Notes: generated by a model not told the origin, from the sequence alone. 64,000 bases of DNA from Blumeriella jaapii (GCA_009599575.1 VWND01000031.1:62001-126000), one strand, 5' to 3'. Positions 22,570 to 34,051 are shown, numbered from the stretch's first letter. Numbers and translations: made by a program.

Positions 22570-25500
22570 TCACTGCATGACGCTCTGGCGCCACCTCTCC
22601 ACCATATCCTGCTGGCCTTGGTTGAGGGGCGCCATGCCGGGCATCTGCATCCCCACGCCGAGGTTGGGGTTGTAGCCCATGGGCATCAGGTTCGGGTGGT
22701 AGCCGGCCAGGCCCATACCCATCTGCATGGCGTAGGGGTTCGCAAAGGGCATCGCCATCTGGTGGCCGTAACCGGCCTGCGGGAACTGGTTGTACACGCC
22801 CAGGCTGGGCTGCGGGAACATCCCGTTGCCGCCGTACATGTGGTATGGCATCTGCGGAGGTTGAGACGAGGGAACGGGACCACCTTTCCCATCGCTGAAC
22901 TGCCCGGCCGTGTAGCCGGCGGAGGGGCCGCGTTGGCCCAGGTTGAACGAAGAGAGGTTGGGAGCGGAGAAGTTCAGCATGGAATGCGCGCGTTGCGCGC
23001 TGCTCTTTTCGTGCATGCCCAGCAGACCACCGACCGGCTTGTGGTAACTCACGCGCTTTGCGCCGTCGGTAGACGGGTGTGCGGACAAGAGATCTGCCAT
23101 GCTGCGTCGAGTCTGCATCGCAGGTCGCGGGGGCGCCTCCGCCAGCGAACCGACTTCTTTGGCCCGGGCCTCGCGCTCGGCTTGAAGTCGTTTCCGTCGC
23201 TGGCCCAAGGTTTCTTCATCTTCGGACGGCGTGGCAATCTCCTTCCCTTTCCCCTTCCGGTCCGTGAGAGCGTCGCCGCCAAACTGCACCATCATTTCTG
23301 ACGCAAAATCGCCGCTGACGGGTCGAGCTGGCGGCAGCGCTCCCTCGCTCTGCAGACGGCGGCTGGGCTCCGCGGAGGGTTCGCTCTCGTCACTGGGCGG
23401 TACCGGGCCGGAGATGTGCATCATGGTCGACGAACGGGGCATGTGTGGGCGTCCTTGGAGACGACTTCGCCGTTGGCTGAGGGGCTCGTTGTCTTCCATT
23501 TCGCGGAGCTCCATCAGGCCCAGGGGCCGGTTCGGGTCGGTCCTTGTCTTCTTGGAGAACAGGATGCCTAATGGGACATCCTCATCGCTCTCGTCGGCCC
23601 CCTCTTTCGCCGGATCCCAGGCCAGGTTGATCTTCTTCATTTTCCGCGTCCTCTGTTCCACTTCGGCAACCGCGTCGAGCTCAAGAAGGGTCGAATGCAT
23701 GCCGTTGGGGTATGCCTGGGCCAGGGGCCTGGTTCGCAGCCTTTGTTGCTGTTTTCGCAACTGCAACTCCGCCAGCAGGGTCGTGGGCGGGCCGTGGTAA
23801 ATTTCGTCGTCGAGCTGTCCCTGATCGGAGCCTTCTTCCTCGTCCTTCTCGACCACATGCTCTCCGGGAGCAAAGGGGCCGCGACCGAGGCGCGATGGTT
23901 CCCCAGCATCCGATTGATTCAGGGGTGTGGATTCCTTGATGTCGTCTTCGTCCTCGGCGTCGTCGAGGGTCATCCGGGTAGCACTCTCCACCATCCCATC
24001 CACAGTAGACGGTCTCGCCTTGTCGAGGGCCGAGAGATCGCTGGTGCTCGCGCGCTTGCCACGCAACAACATGTGAAATGAACTTGTCCGCTTCTTCGGC
24101 GTGTTGGGCAGATGACTCGTGCTTTGCGAACCCCGTACCTGACTGCGGCCGTAGACTTCGGGGCCCAGGTGGCCTGCGAAAGCATGGTCGGTGAAGGCGC
24201 TCACGGGCGCGTGGGCAGATGCGTCCAGAATGCTGTCCAGCGTGGCGCCGGCAGAATGGTTCTTCAATTCCACTGCTTCATGCGAAGCCGGGAGATCAAA
24301 GAAGGCGCTCGCCCGCAATTGAGGAGGCGCATGCGAAAGATCCTGGGGCAGCCGTCGTCCAGCCATGCTGACTCGGTGATGCTGGGCGATTCTTGGGACG
24401 GCGTCTTCTCGCGGTGGTGGGTCCCTCTGTCTTCCTCGTTTTCAAGGACATCTGGGAGCCAGACTGCAGATTGGCGAGCAGCTGCTGGGAGGCCGCTCAG
24501 GACCTGGGACCGCATCTGGTTTCTCGTCCCAGCCGAGGGATTCCGGGACAGCTTCTGGGGTAGGTTGAGCATCATGGGCACAGGCGCCGGATAGTAGACC
24601 ATATCCTGCCCCGTGGCAGGATCCGTGTAGGACTGCGGCCGGCGATTCGAGGCCGCCGAGAGTCTGTCCGCCCCCGAACCCTCCGGCTGTGCGTCGTCGC
24701 CAGACGTGGCAGAGCCCTGAGCCAAACCGTGCATGGAGGCATGCTGGAAGACTCGTGGTCGCTCGACACGCTGGGCGACGGCGCCACGCTTCCCCGCGAA
24801 ATCTATCAACACGGGGGTGGGAGCTGGCGCCGCGAACCATCCCTCGAGCTCCGGCGACCGTGGGGGCGACTCCTCCTCGGGTATCACGGCGTGGTGTGTG
24901 CCATCAAAGTCCTCCCAGATCGTGGCCTGTTCGAGGGTGTTCATCGAGGCCGACGTCGAGGGGCGATCGTAGGTGCTCCCTGTGCTTCCCAACCTGCCCA
25001 GCACGGATCGAGTGAGGGTCGACGCGGGCTCGTCGTGCTCCGCCATCGCGGCCTTGCCGTGGAGATGGTCGACGGCGGCCGACGCGGCGACGCTGGCGGA
25101 CAGGTGGGCCAGCGGTCTGCCTTCGAGGTCGGGCTCCGCGCGGTATCCGTCGCGCGAGCCCCTCGACATGGAGCTGAGCCGGGTGGCGGCCGTGAAGGAG
25201 CCGATGGGGGACATCATGGGCGAGTAGATGCCCGCCCTCGCCGCGGATTTGAGGTCGGCGAGGGACGAGGAGTTGGAGACCTTGCGCGCGCGGCCCTGCG
25301 AGCCGTGGGCCGACCGCAGCGACAGCGAGGACCGGCGGCTGTCGGAGCGCTTGAGTTCCTGGTGCAGCTCGCGGATGGCGACGTCGATGGACGAGGTCAT
25401 GCTGAGCCTCTCGGCCGTCTTCTCCAGCTGCTGGATGTTGCCCGTGTACGCGCCTTTGAGGGTCTGGAGGTCGGGGACCGGATGGCGCAAATCCGTGCCA

Positions 25501-25658
25501 CGCGCGGATCCCGACAGCGCGCGGCGGACTGCTGACGCCGGCGCGGGCGAGGGCGACGGCGAGGTCGACGGCGCCGGCGCTGCGAGGGGCAGCCGCGCGG
25601 AGAGGAGGGGGCGGGCACGCGGGATGGCGTGTCGGTCTCGGTCTCGGTCTCGGGGCTC

Positions 25659-25699
<41 letters not shown>

Positions 25700-26054
25700 C
25701 GTCGTGGTCGTCGTCGTCGCGGTCGTCGGCGCGGAGCGTGTCGTAGCTGGCGCTGCGGGAGGAGGAGAGGGCGTGGTGGAGGGGGCGGAGGGGGTTGAGG
25801 CGGTGGGAGGGGGGGAGTTTGAGGTTGAGGTCGAGGTGGTTGAAGCTCGAACTCGATCTCAGGCGAGGCGTCGGCCACGGCTGTGCCCGCCGGCTCGCAT
25901 TCCTCGCCCCAAACAACGGCGCCGGCACGGGCGACGGCGACGGCGACGGCGACGGCGCAATGGCATCGGCGTCGGTCTCGGCCTCGCTGTCACGGCCATG
26001 GTCCTCGTCGTCGTCGTAGTCGTCGGCGGCGGTCTGTCGGTATCCAAACGCCAT
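22570..26054 (-). CDS. Large serine-rich conserved fungal protein, frame broken once
   Basis: Two long minus-strand readings together look like one protein of about 1,160 residues. The N-terminal part runs from ATG at 26,054 to about 24,400 and the C-terminal part from about 24,366 to 22,570. They overlap in different frames and the sense changes near 24,340-24,430: '…TPSQESPSITES' passes into 'GRRLPQDLSHAPPQLRASAF'. No GT…AG pair of intron size with consensus ends fits there, so a one-base indel is likely. The protein is mostly disordered: an acidic N-terminus with (DH)n from (GTCGTG)n, a short helical stretch (IQQLEKTAERLSM), repeated QRRKRLQ/QRRSRLQ motifs and a Met/Pro/Gly/Asn-rich tail. 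I recall similar proteins across Pezizomycotina but no function. Confidence 0.6.
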
Positions 26055-26736
26055 CGTTGCGCTTCGAAGGAAGGGATGGAGAGAAAGAGGGGGGGGTCAA
26101 GCGCAAGAGGAAGCGCAAAGAGGGCGAAGAGGCGGAAGAGCAAGAGGAAGAGGAAGACCAGCAAGAGGAAGACCAGCGAGAGTAAGAACAGCAAGAGGGA
26201 GAACAGGACGAGCAAGAGGAGGAAGAAGAGGAAGAGGAAGAGGAAGAGAAGTGAAAGATGCACCGGAAGAGGGTTTTCATTTTGGTTTTGTAGGAGGTGT
26301 CCCTGCTGTCCAGATAACTCAGAAAGGTAAAAGATATGTGATTTCCAGCATGCCGGCTCAACTCCCCCCCCCCCGTGCTGTCTCACCGGCGACAGTACAC
26401 GCTCGACAGTTCGGTATGTATGTACAGTACATACAGTACAGTACAGTGCGTCCAACAGCACGATCCACTGCCCTCATCGCAGAGACAGACAACACCTCTC
26501 CGTCGTGGAAGGCGTCCGACTGAATCAAAAGATTCGGATGAGTCGCGGCGCGGATCCGCGCTGCGCTCGATCGGTGTTGGCGAATGTCAACAAACCTCGC
26601 GCGCCGCCGCTAAGGAGCGCAAAAGAAATGCCCACAACTCGAAACGTGAGCCACGCCGCCTTCATCGGCGCGCGAAGATTAAGACGATCTCACTCGATGC
26701 TCTGATTCTCCTCCGTCGGATGAGGAGCAGAGCTCA

Positions 26737-26762
26737 CCCCCCCCCCCCCCCCCCCCCCCCCC
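26737..26762. repeat. Poly-C run of 26
   Basis: Twenty-six uninterrupted C residues (poly-G on the minus strand). Such runs can form G-quadruplex or i-motif structures. The exact length is unreliable in any assembly. Confidence 0.85.
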
Positions 26763-27121
26763 GTCTCACCGGGCGCGACGAATCGATCTCCTTGCATCCG
26801 TCCGACCTTCTGCCGCGGGGGACAGGCGGCCACGAGCGATACGAGATGATTTAGAACTGAAAACCCAATTTGCTTTCGCTCATTTCGGGACCCAACACGT
26901 CGGGGAGCGCGACATCGCCATGGTCCGTTTCCATCCGCACCTGCGTCGGGCCAAGGAGCCGGTGGCAGCTTGACTTCTGATCATCGCAGTTGGCGAATCT
27001 CGGTAAGGAAAGTAATCAAACCTTGCGTCGCCATGGGAATCTATTCATAGTCCGTCGACCTCACCGGCGCGCCTGGGTGTTGCGGTACAGTACTTCGACA
27101 GAGGACCATAGTACTTCTGCC

Positions 27122-27190
27122 GAGTACTTCTACAGTACCGAGTACTTCTACAGTACCAAGTACTTCTACAGTACCAAGTACTTCTACAGG
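27122..27190. repeat. 18 bp tandem repeat, almost four copies
   Basis: Units GAGTACTTCTACAGTACC (27,122-27,139 and 27,140-27,157), then AAGTACTTCTACAGTACC (27,158-27,175) and a partial copy to 27,190. It is followed by a near-palindromic ACTTGTAC…GTACAAGT stretch at about 27,198-27,226. Confidence 0.9.
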
Positions 27191-27898
27191 ACGGTGTACT
27201 TGTACTGTACTGTACTGTACAAGTAGCCCAACTCGAACCTCCTGTACGGCCAGGGGGAAGCGAGTGTTGGAGTCCTGTAGCGAGGCCGCTTCACAAAGCC
27301 AAAACCTCGAACAGCCGTAACGCAAGCACACATAGTCATCCGGCAGATGAGACGAGGCACACAGCTGATGAAGGCGACGGGTCGAAACGAGGTTCAGACC
27401 GAATTCGAAGTGGTAAACATTCCAACTCTCCGCTTACCGAGAGATTGCGATTTTCCCATTCCAAACGTGGCAGCAGCGCCGTCCGGTTGGACAGTACAGT
27501 ACAGCCATGGACGATCCGACGCGTCAGGGTCGAAGCTCACGGATCGTGCCCTCAGAATGCCATACCAGGGTGCGATGGATGTGAGAAGATGCGATCCCGG
27601 ATCCCAGGTGAGATTCGACGGTGCGCGGTTGGGCTGAGGATTCGGCAGTTGGCACGCGATGCTGGCTGGCACGGGCTGTTGCGCAGTCGAAGACCATGAC
27701 GAATCCACGAACGCGCCCCTGGTCGGCGGCCTTCTTCGAATCTTCGAAGCTTTCGATCTTCACGGCGGGCGTGCGTGCGTTCACCAGGCCACGCCAGGAA
27801 GGTCGGCCCGAGGCCCATGCTGAGTGGGCACTAGAACCGGGGGATCGAACTTCGGACCCATTCTTTACGGAGTAGCTCCCTTGTCTGTGCTGTACGGA

Positions 27899-28109
27899 AC
27901 AGACGGTCGTACGGGGCAGACGGTCGTACGGGACAGTCGGTAGTATAGCACAGACGGCAGTACGGTGCAGACGGGAGTACTAGACAGACGGTAGTACTAT
28001 ACAGACGGGAGTACTATACAGACGATAGTGCTGTACAGACGAGAGTACTATACAGACGATAGTACTATACAGACGATAGTACTATACAGACGAGAGTAGG
28101 CTACAGACG
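27899..28109. repeat. 17 bp minisatellite, 12.4 copies
   Basis: Twelve consecutive 17 bp units with consensus ACAGACGATAGTACTAT, then ACAGACG. ACAG-CGG/GA is almost invariant while positions 9-17 vary. Copies at the left (…GTCGTACGGG) are more diverged than those at the right, and two adjacent right-hand copies are identical. It lies about 280 bp after the Dlt1 stop codon (minus strand). Confidence 0.9.
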
Positions 28110-28388
28110 CTCCATCGTACAGACGGCATGTACACAACAACCGTGGCTGTGGGCAAGCTCCATGCTCGATCGCACAAGCATTCAACCTGAAGGGGCCAAG
28201 GACGACGAACACAACAAACAAGCGAATCATCGGCCACATCCCAGCGAGAACGGGCGGAGCGGGAACTTCACTTCATGATTAAAGATTAACACTACAGATC
28301 ACCGGATGATGCACAACGGCGAACCCACCCCCAAATACGCCGTCGCTAAGAGCAGTCCAACACACAAATCAAGACCGGGCGTTCAACA

Positions 28389-29726
28389 TCACCACGATCG
28401 GGGCACCCGGAGGCGGTATCCGTCCTCGTGTGCATCACTCAGCCGAATCACACTCTGCGGACTCGTCGACCGGAGACTCGAGCTCGAGCTTCCCCCACTG
28501 CTCCCATGAGAGGGGCCCCGGCTCGGCGCAGAGCCGTGTCTGCTGGACGATCTGGAGACGGGCCGCCTTCGGCTCCTCGGCGTGGCGGGAGCTGTGCTGA
28601 ACTCCTGCCACCGAGACGGCGTGCCGTTCGTGCCGATGCTCCGAGTCGGTCCCGTGCGAACGCTTCCGCGACTGCCACTGCGGCTGCTGCTGCTGGGGGA
28701 AGAGGCGAACGAGCGACTTCGTGGCGTCACGGGGGTGAGGGGTGCCGAGACCTCGTCGTCCATGTCGCTTTCGGGGCCGTCCATTTCGAGGCTCGTGAGC
28801 GCTGCAGGACTGAGGGCTTGCATGCTCCTCAGCAGATCCGCAAACTGCTTCATGAGTTCCCGAAACCGAGGCTCGCTCAGGGCGTGGCCGGAGAAGCGAG
28901 CATATTCATACTCGGCGAGGAACCGGGTAGCGGCCGCGGGCGAGCTGACGACCCCGATGCTGGCAAGGTGACCAAGGTACTCTCGGAGCCCAGTGGATGA
29001 TTGCCGTTGCAGGAGATCGACCGCTCTAATGTCAGGCATCGGAGGATCAGACCTCGACTCCGGGTCTCCAGGGGCGAGAGACACTGCTTTGGCCTCGATC
29101 AGATGCGGCAATTCCACAATGACCGTGATGTATTGTAGGTTTGGCAGGTCGGGCGACGTCGGAGAGGACCATCCATTGTGGGCAATGTCGCCCCAGACCG
29201 GCGCGGGAGGGGGAATTGTCACCAGATGTCCCTCCTGTTCGGCATGGGGGCGCGCCCTACGGCACAGCCCACGCTTCACCGAACGCGTCTCGGCCGCCTC
29301 TTTCGTAGATTCAACCCCATCACGTCGATTCTCGGGCTCGGGTACCGCGGTCGCGGGCTGACTGGCCATGCGAGGCCGGGAGTCCCATGCGATCACAGCG
29401 CTGCGGTGCAGGCTGGCCTCGATCATCGCCCTGACCCTCTGCGACACATCTCCTTGCTCGACCGGAATCTCCGACCTGGGTATCTTCCTCAGGTGGGCCG
29501 TGTTCGCGTAGATCCTGATCGAGTACAGAAACAGTGCCCAGAGAAACGTCGCCGCATATCCGGCGGGGGGGACCAAGTAGTTGGCGATCTGCAGAGGCGC
29601 GTTGCCTCTCTTGCGTCCTTGAGCGATGAGGTCGGCGGGCGTGATGATGATGAGTCCCGTGAGACCGAGCACACAGCAGACATAGAAAGTCTTGTACAGA
29701 AACGAGGAGAGGGTCGGGAACCTCAT
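28389..29726 (-). CDS. DLT1: Dlt1-family membrane protein (defect at low temperature 1)
   Basis: A single minus-strand exon of 445 residues. Two N-terminal membrane segments are evident (residues about 12-30, FYVCCVLGLTGLIIITP, and 51-72, PPAGYAATFLWALFLYSI). A conserved cytoplasmic region follows, with IPVEQGDVSQRVRAMI, RSAVIAWDSRPR, NGWSSPTSPDLPNLQYITVI and ELPHLIEAKAVSLAPGD, then a helical block ending 'FRELMKQFADLLRSM'. These segments match fungal Dlt1 as I recall it. Yeast Dlt1 is needed for growth at low temperature; its biochemical role is unknown. The last 130 residues are Ser/Arg-rich and disordered. Start and stop are unambiguous. Confidence 0.8.
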   Translation of the reverse strand: MRFPTLSSFLYKTFYVCCVLGLTGLIIITPADLIAQGRKRGNAPLQIANYLVPPAGYAATFLWALFLYSIRIYANTAHLRKIPRSEIPVEQGDVSQRVRAMIEASLHRSAVIAWDSRPRMASQPATAVPEPENRRDGVESTKEAAETRSVKRGLCRRARPHAEQEGHLVTIPPPAPVWGDIAHNGWSSPTSPDLPNLQYITVIVELPHLIEAKAVSLAPGDPESRSDPPMPDIRAVDLLQRQSSTGLREYLGHLASIGVVSSPAAATRFLAEYEYARFSGHALSEPRFRELMKQFADLLRSMQALSPAALTSLEMDGPESDMDDEVSAPLTPVTPRSRSFASSPSSSSRSGSRGSVRTGPTRSIGTNGTPSRWQEFSTAPATPRSRRRPVSRSSSRHGSAPSRGPSHGSSGGSSSSSLRSTSPQSVIRLSDAHEDGYRLRVPRSW

Positions 29727-30688
29727 GATGGCGGCATAGTGTCGGAGGAGGCTCGAAGAAGGGTCGTGCTGGTGCAGCTCTGGATGCGGATCGAAGTTCT
29801 CGGAGACCTTTGCGCCGTGAGAGAGGGAGTCGGGGGGGGTCCGGGCCAGGGCGCAACTATGCTGACGTGGTAGAACTATGCGTATTCGATGTCGTATTCG
29901 ATGTCTGGCGTTTGATAGATGAAGGGATGGAGGCGTGCGGTGGCTAGGCGCATGGTGGTTGTGGTGGTGGTGGTGGTGGTTGTGGTTGTTGGGTGGTGGT
30001 TGGAGGTAGAGGTTCGGAGGGAGGTTGGGGCGAGAAGGATGAAGGATTCATGCGGTAAAGAGGTAAATTGGTAACTAGTACCGGTCCAACTGAAGTCGAG
30101 CCCGAGCGTCCCGGAGAAGGAAAAGAAAGTACAGAAAAAGAAAAGAAGATGGAGAGAAGAAGCAAAGAAGAGGAACTTGAGCTGGGGATGGCAGAGATCA
30201 GGACGTATATTGTCTCCAGGTGTGGAGCTCTTTCGTTACCGCAGTCACGTGTTGGATATTTCCAGTCACGTGGCATCGCATTTCTGTGCCAAGCCGACAT
30301 TTCTTACACTCCATCTCACACTCCAGACGATACGACACAGCATTCAGCATCAACATTCAGCGTTCAGCTTTCGGCTTCCAGCTTTCGCCCTTCACGCAGG
30401 CACCGCAGCATCTGCCATCATCCAACCCTCTCTCTGCGAATCCCATCAGGTCCGAGTCGAGTTCCGCATTCTGTTCACCCACGCATCCGTTCACCAGCCG
30501 ACGGACAGCTGCAGAGGGAACCCCCCCCAACCCCCCCCCCCCCCGCCGCGAGCGACGGCCGTCGCGAAATGCGCCCTCGGCGATCGACCTGAACTGAGCG
30601 CTGCCTCAAAACCCCCCCTTCAGCTGCGCGGCCAACAGGAGGAAAAGACGGAGAGACGGAGAGACGGAGAGACGGAGAGATACAAATC
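29727..30688. promoter_or_regulatory. Bidirectional promoter region
   Basis: 962 bp separating Dlt1 (minus) from the following plus-strand gene. It contains a GGT/TGG-rich repeat (about 29,950-30,003), a C-rich stretch (30,520-30,545), and four perfect AGACGGAG units at 30,646-30,677, ending 11 bases before the downstream ATG. No core promoter element was assigned with confidence. Confidence 0.5.
30646..30677. repeat. (AGACGGAG)4 repeat just before a start codon
   Basis: Four perfect 8 bp units ending 11 bases upstream of the ATG at 30,689. It would lie in the 5' untranslated region of the mRNA. Confidence 0.9.
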
Positions 30689-33600
30689 ATGTTTGCCAAA
30701 CTGCGACCGCATCACCACCGCCGCTCCCCATCGAATCCCATTTCGCCGGCCGACCAGGCCCTCGAGCAGCAAGCACCCGTGTCGACAGACCACGCCCTCG
30801 CCCACGCCCACGCTCACCCGCAGCAGCCGCACCCGCAGCGAAGGGGCCCCGATGCGAATCATACAAATAGCATCTCGGAGCCGGCGGCGAGTCAATTGCC
30901 GGGCCCGTCCGGACGACTGAAGCCCATCACGCGCGCCGTGACGGCAGATGGCTTCGATGGCCCATGGAGGGGGAGTAGTCACAGCTCTCTCGAGAGGGAT
31001 CCCTATGCCTTCAGCAATCTCGGACGCGTCCCATACGTCGGGCCTTCGAGGCCAGAATCGGCGGGCCATGCGTCGCCGGCCAAGCACGCCATCAGTCCGC
31101 AGTCCGCACGGCAGCAGCAGCAGCAGCAGCAGGCGGCTCTGATCCAGGATGTCTCCAGTTTCAAATCGGCGGATTCGAGCCCGGCTGGTATCACTTCGCC
31201 GGAATCACAAGCCTCGTCGGCGCAGAGTGTCAAGAGGTCGCAGCACAGCTTCTCGCCCACCGCGCCATCAGCGGAGCATACACAGTCCAAGTCGAGGCTG
31301 AACTTGCTGAATCCCATGTCCTTGCTGGCAAGGAGGAGGACGTCGCAGGCGGTTCCCCAGCTGGCGCCGCAGCCTGTGGTCGTGCGGGGGAATGCGAGGA
31401 ACTTCAATGAGACGTTCGACCCGCGCATCCGGGGCACCGTGGTCCATGACTTCAGCGCCCCGAGGCCGAGAAAGGACCTTTCCAATGTCGACGCACGGCA
31501 GGAAGGATTCTCGGGCCCCAATCTGAAGTATCAGCAGAGTGCGAGCGGAGAATCAAGTAGTGCTGGAGGAGAAGATGGGAACAGCCCCTGGAGTGGAGGC
31601 AATCATACTCCCGTTTTCACGGAGAACTTCGAGGAGGAGCAGTATCCCAGGGCTGGGCCACACGTACGGAAAGTCAGCGATTTGACGGACTTGCCACTCC
31701 CCCAACCCCCGTACGCGAAAGGCGTTCGACAGTCGGTCGACCCGCAGACCAAGAATTTCGTAGCCCAGAAGCCAACCCAAGATCCGAGGAGAGCAGATGC
31801 ACCGAAGCCTGTGCCGGATGTTCCTCAGATGACGGACCATCCACCGCCAGTACCACCAAAGCCACTCAACATAGACAAACCTCTGCCTGTTGAATCGCGA
31901 CGGAATTCGGTAGAGCCTGCCTTGGTATCGCCAAAAGCGGCTTCGGGGATAGGCCGGCCACGCAATCGCTCCGAAGTATCGATCAAAGATGCTGCTGCGA
32001 TTCCTAAGCACATGCGAAGCACGTCGTCAAGGTTCAGCTTCGATATCATCGGAGCAGCGAAGCAAGAAAAGCTATTGGAAGAGAGGCACCGGAAGAAAAC
32101 TCTGGAGAAGGAAGCGGAGAAGGCGGACGGTGAAGATGATCAGGGAGAGGACGGGCTCGGAGACGATTATGATTACGACGAAATGGACGATTATGATGGG
32201 TTGGAAGAGAGAATTCCTGGGGTCAACGCAGAGTTGGAGGACGACGACTACCCTTTCAAATCTGCTGATTCAAAGGACCAGATATCAATGTCTAAGCTCG
32301 ATGAGGAAGACTATGAGGAAAGTGAGAAACTGGTCGGCTTCGTGTTCCAGCAATCTTCATCGGGGACGCCAATGAGTCCGGTAAGCCCAGCGATGCTCAG
32401 TACACCACGGGACGCAGACGGCGAAGCCATCGGGTTCGCCATGACCAAGGACTCGCCGACGGCACCGCATCAAAACAGCTCTGGTCTTTCACCAACATCC
32501 CCGCTTTCCTACGATCCTAAAGCAACGAACTCCTTTCAGGGTCTAGGATTCCATGGTTTGGATTCCGTACTTTCCTCACCGTTGCCAAACGTCTCGGAAT
32601 TCCCAAGACCCTTAACGCTTGATGATGATGACCTCTATTTCGACGATGGCATTATTAGTGGGCCCGGAGATGGAGACGACGAAGTCGAGTTTGACGAGTC
32701 GGTCTTCGACAACATCGACACCGATGAGTACGGAAGACCGTTGAGAATGCTCTCATCATTACCGACCTTGTATTCGCCTCCCATGCTTGCCACCGATTTC
32801 CCGCCGTCCTTGGCCAGTGGCGCGAATTGTGTGAACGATCCCACCTCTCCAACCCTCCCGACCAGCGGCGGCTTAGCTCCACAGCCGTCAGTATCAGACC
32901 GCGATTATGGCAACCCTGGCTCACAAGAACTACCGGATCCCTCATCGTTGCCCACGCAAACTCTCACGCAGGACAGCTTAGCTGCCTATCAATCAGCTCT
33001 TGCGGAGGCAGCATTCGCCGCAGCCGCTAATGGCAAATTTCGCCACCACAGCATGAACCAGTCCGAGACGGACGACGCTCAGCCAGGCCTCATCAACGAC
33101 TCGAGCCAAACATCACACCCTGAATCATTCTCGCCAACGTTTGACCAATTCGAAGACGACTTCAACTACGACGACGTCTTGGAGGACGACCCCATCATCG
33201 CCGCCGCCAATGCGGAAGCTCTAGCCAACGATGACGACGGCTTCTATGGGCAGGAGTTCGGATTCTATTCGGCATCCGGTGAAGGCAGCAACGAATTTGG
33301 CGGTTACTTTGGCCCTCGTGGCTCTTTCGGCGTCGCTCGCGGTCTAAGCAATCGGGTGGCCTCTCGCGAGCCAAACCTCACGCCCATCACTGAGCGGTCA
33401 GAGTACTCCAACAGGAACTCATTCATGAGTCTCGCCATGCACAGTGGCAGTGGCGTTGCTTCTCCGGGGCTGGCGCAACTGACGAACATGCTTCGCAGCC
33501 CCGTCGGCGACTACGAAAACGCAGACATGAGCTTCGAGGCCCTTCTGAAGTTACGGAATCGCGCATGGGGCGGTAGCCAGGTGAGCCTGCAAAGCAGAAG

Positions 33601-34051
33601 CAGTAACGGCGGCAGCCCCAAGAGCGCGGCAGGCGCTGACGAAAGTGCCTTGGCCGGCGCGCAGCCACCTGCGAAAAACCCGCACACCGGCCCCGGGCAC
33701 AGGAAGAAGAATAGCAAGACATTTAGCTTGCACAGTGATGGTGCGAGCGCGACGAGCAGCCCGCCTGCGAGCCCGACGATGTCCATGGCGTTCTCGCCGC
33801 TCGACGTTATTGCAGGCAAGAATGCCGACGCGACCGAGAAGAGTAGAGGGGTGGATGTGGGGAGGGATGGCATGGGCGGTGATGGGAAAGGACCGTATAG
33901 GAAGCAGCATCGGCACACCGGGAGCAACGACAGTATCAGTTATCTGAAAGAAGAGAGTCCGGATGGGGGAAGGTGGGTCTTGGAAAGGAGATGGGCGGGC
34001 GAGAGTGGGGAGGAGACTCTCGCCAGGGAGGTGGTACAGGGCGGGATATGA
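30689..34051 (+). CDS. Large disordered conserved fungal protein
   Basis: A single exon of 1,120 residues. It has no catalytic domain that I recognise. Visible features in order: a His-rich N-terminus (PHHHRRSPSN; HAHAHPQQPHPQ), a CAG-encoded Q7 tract (31,112-31,132), a proline-rich segment, a conserved basic helix TSSRFSFDIIGAAKQEKLLE near residue 450, then long acidic D/E-rich stretches (DDYDYDEMDDYDG). Repeated acidic motifs such as FDDGIISG and DEYGRPLRML follow, then an Ala-rich helix (AALAEAAFAAAANGKF) and a Ser-rich tail ending GRWVLERRWAGESGEE. I recall similar proteins throughout filamentous ascomycetes, and the RFSFD-containing helix is the most conserved part. The length and intact frame argue for a real, constrained gene. 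Function unknown. Confidence 0.8.
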   Translation: MFAKLRPHHHRRSPSNPISPADQALEQQAPVSTDHALAHAHAHPQQPHPQRRGPDANHTNSISEPAASQLPGPSGRLKPITRAVTADGFDGPWRGSSHSSLERDPYAFSNLGRVPYVGPSRPESAGHASPAKHAISPQSARQQQQQQQAALIQDVSSFKSADSSPAGITSPESQASSAQSVKRSQHSFSPTAPSAEHTQSKSRLNLLNPMSLLARRRTSQAVPQLAPQPVVVRGNARNFNETFDPRIRGTVVHDFSAPRPRKDLSNVDARQEGFSGPNLKYQQSASGESSSAGGEDGNSPWSGGNHTPVFTENFEEEQYPRAGPHVRKVSDLTDLPLPQPPYAKGVRQSVDPQTKNFVAQKPTQDPRRADAPKPVPDVPQMTDHPPPVPPKPLNIDKPLPVESRRNSVEPALVSPKAASGIGRPRNRSEVSIKDAAAIPKHMRSTSSRFSFDIIGAAKQEKLLEERHRKKTLEKEAEKADGEDDQGEDGLGDDYDYDEMDDYDGLEERIPGVNAELEDDDYPFKSADSKDQISMSKLDEEDYEESEKLVGFVFQQSSSGTPMSPVSPAMLSTPRDADGEAIGFAMTKDSPTAPHQNSSGLSPTSPLSYDPKATNSFQGLGFHGLDSVLSSPLPNVSEFPRPLTLDDDDLYFDDGIISGPGDGDDEVEFDESVFDNIDTDEYGRPLRMLSSLPTLYSPPMLATDFPPSLASGANCVNDPTSPTLPTSGGLAPQPSVSDRDYGNPGSQELPDPSSLPTQTLTQDSLAAYQSALAEAAFAAAANGKFRHHSMNQSETDDAQPGLINDSSQTSHPESFSPTFDQFEDDFNYDDVLEDDPIIAAANAEALANDDDGFYGQEFGFYSASGEGSNEFGGYFGPRGSFGVARGLSNRVASREPNLTPITERSEYSNRNSFMSLAMHSGSGVASPGLAQLTNMLRSPVGDYENADMSFEALLKLRNRAWGGSQVSLQSRSSNGGSPKSAAGADESALAGAQPPAKNPHTGPGHRKKNSKTFSLHSDGASATSSPPASPTMSMAFSPLDVIAGKNADATEKSRGVDVGRDGMGGDGKGPYRKQHRHTGSNDSISYLKEESPDGGRWVLERRWAGESGEETLAREVVQGGI

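Larger units (their letters stand above)
26055..28388. other. Repeat-rich intergenic region
   Basis: This 2.3 kb stretch upstream of the serine-rich gene holds no recognisable gene. 26,060-26,260 is almost pure purine on the plus strand (AGGAAGAGGAAG-like), hence a long CT tract just before the minus-strand start codon, a common feature of fungal promoters. Further on lie a 26-C homopolymer, an 18 bp repeat and a 17 bp minisatellite, listed separately. Confidence 0.6.

Noticed and set aside
24300..24420. A 32 bp 'intron' (GTCCCAAG…GAGTCAG) joining the two parts of the serine-rich protein
   Set aside because: The phase would fit, but 32 bp is below the size of functional fungal introns here (47 bp or more) and the donor is not consensus. 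An indel is the simpler explanation.
25620..25740. GTCGTG/GGTCTC repeat as a separate microsatellite feature
   Set aside because: It lies within the coding frame of the serine-rich protein and encodes the His/Asp and Arg/Asp tracts, so it is described with that gene.
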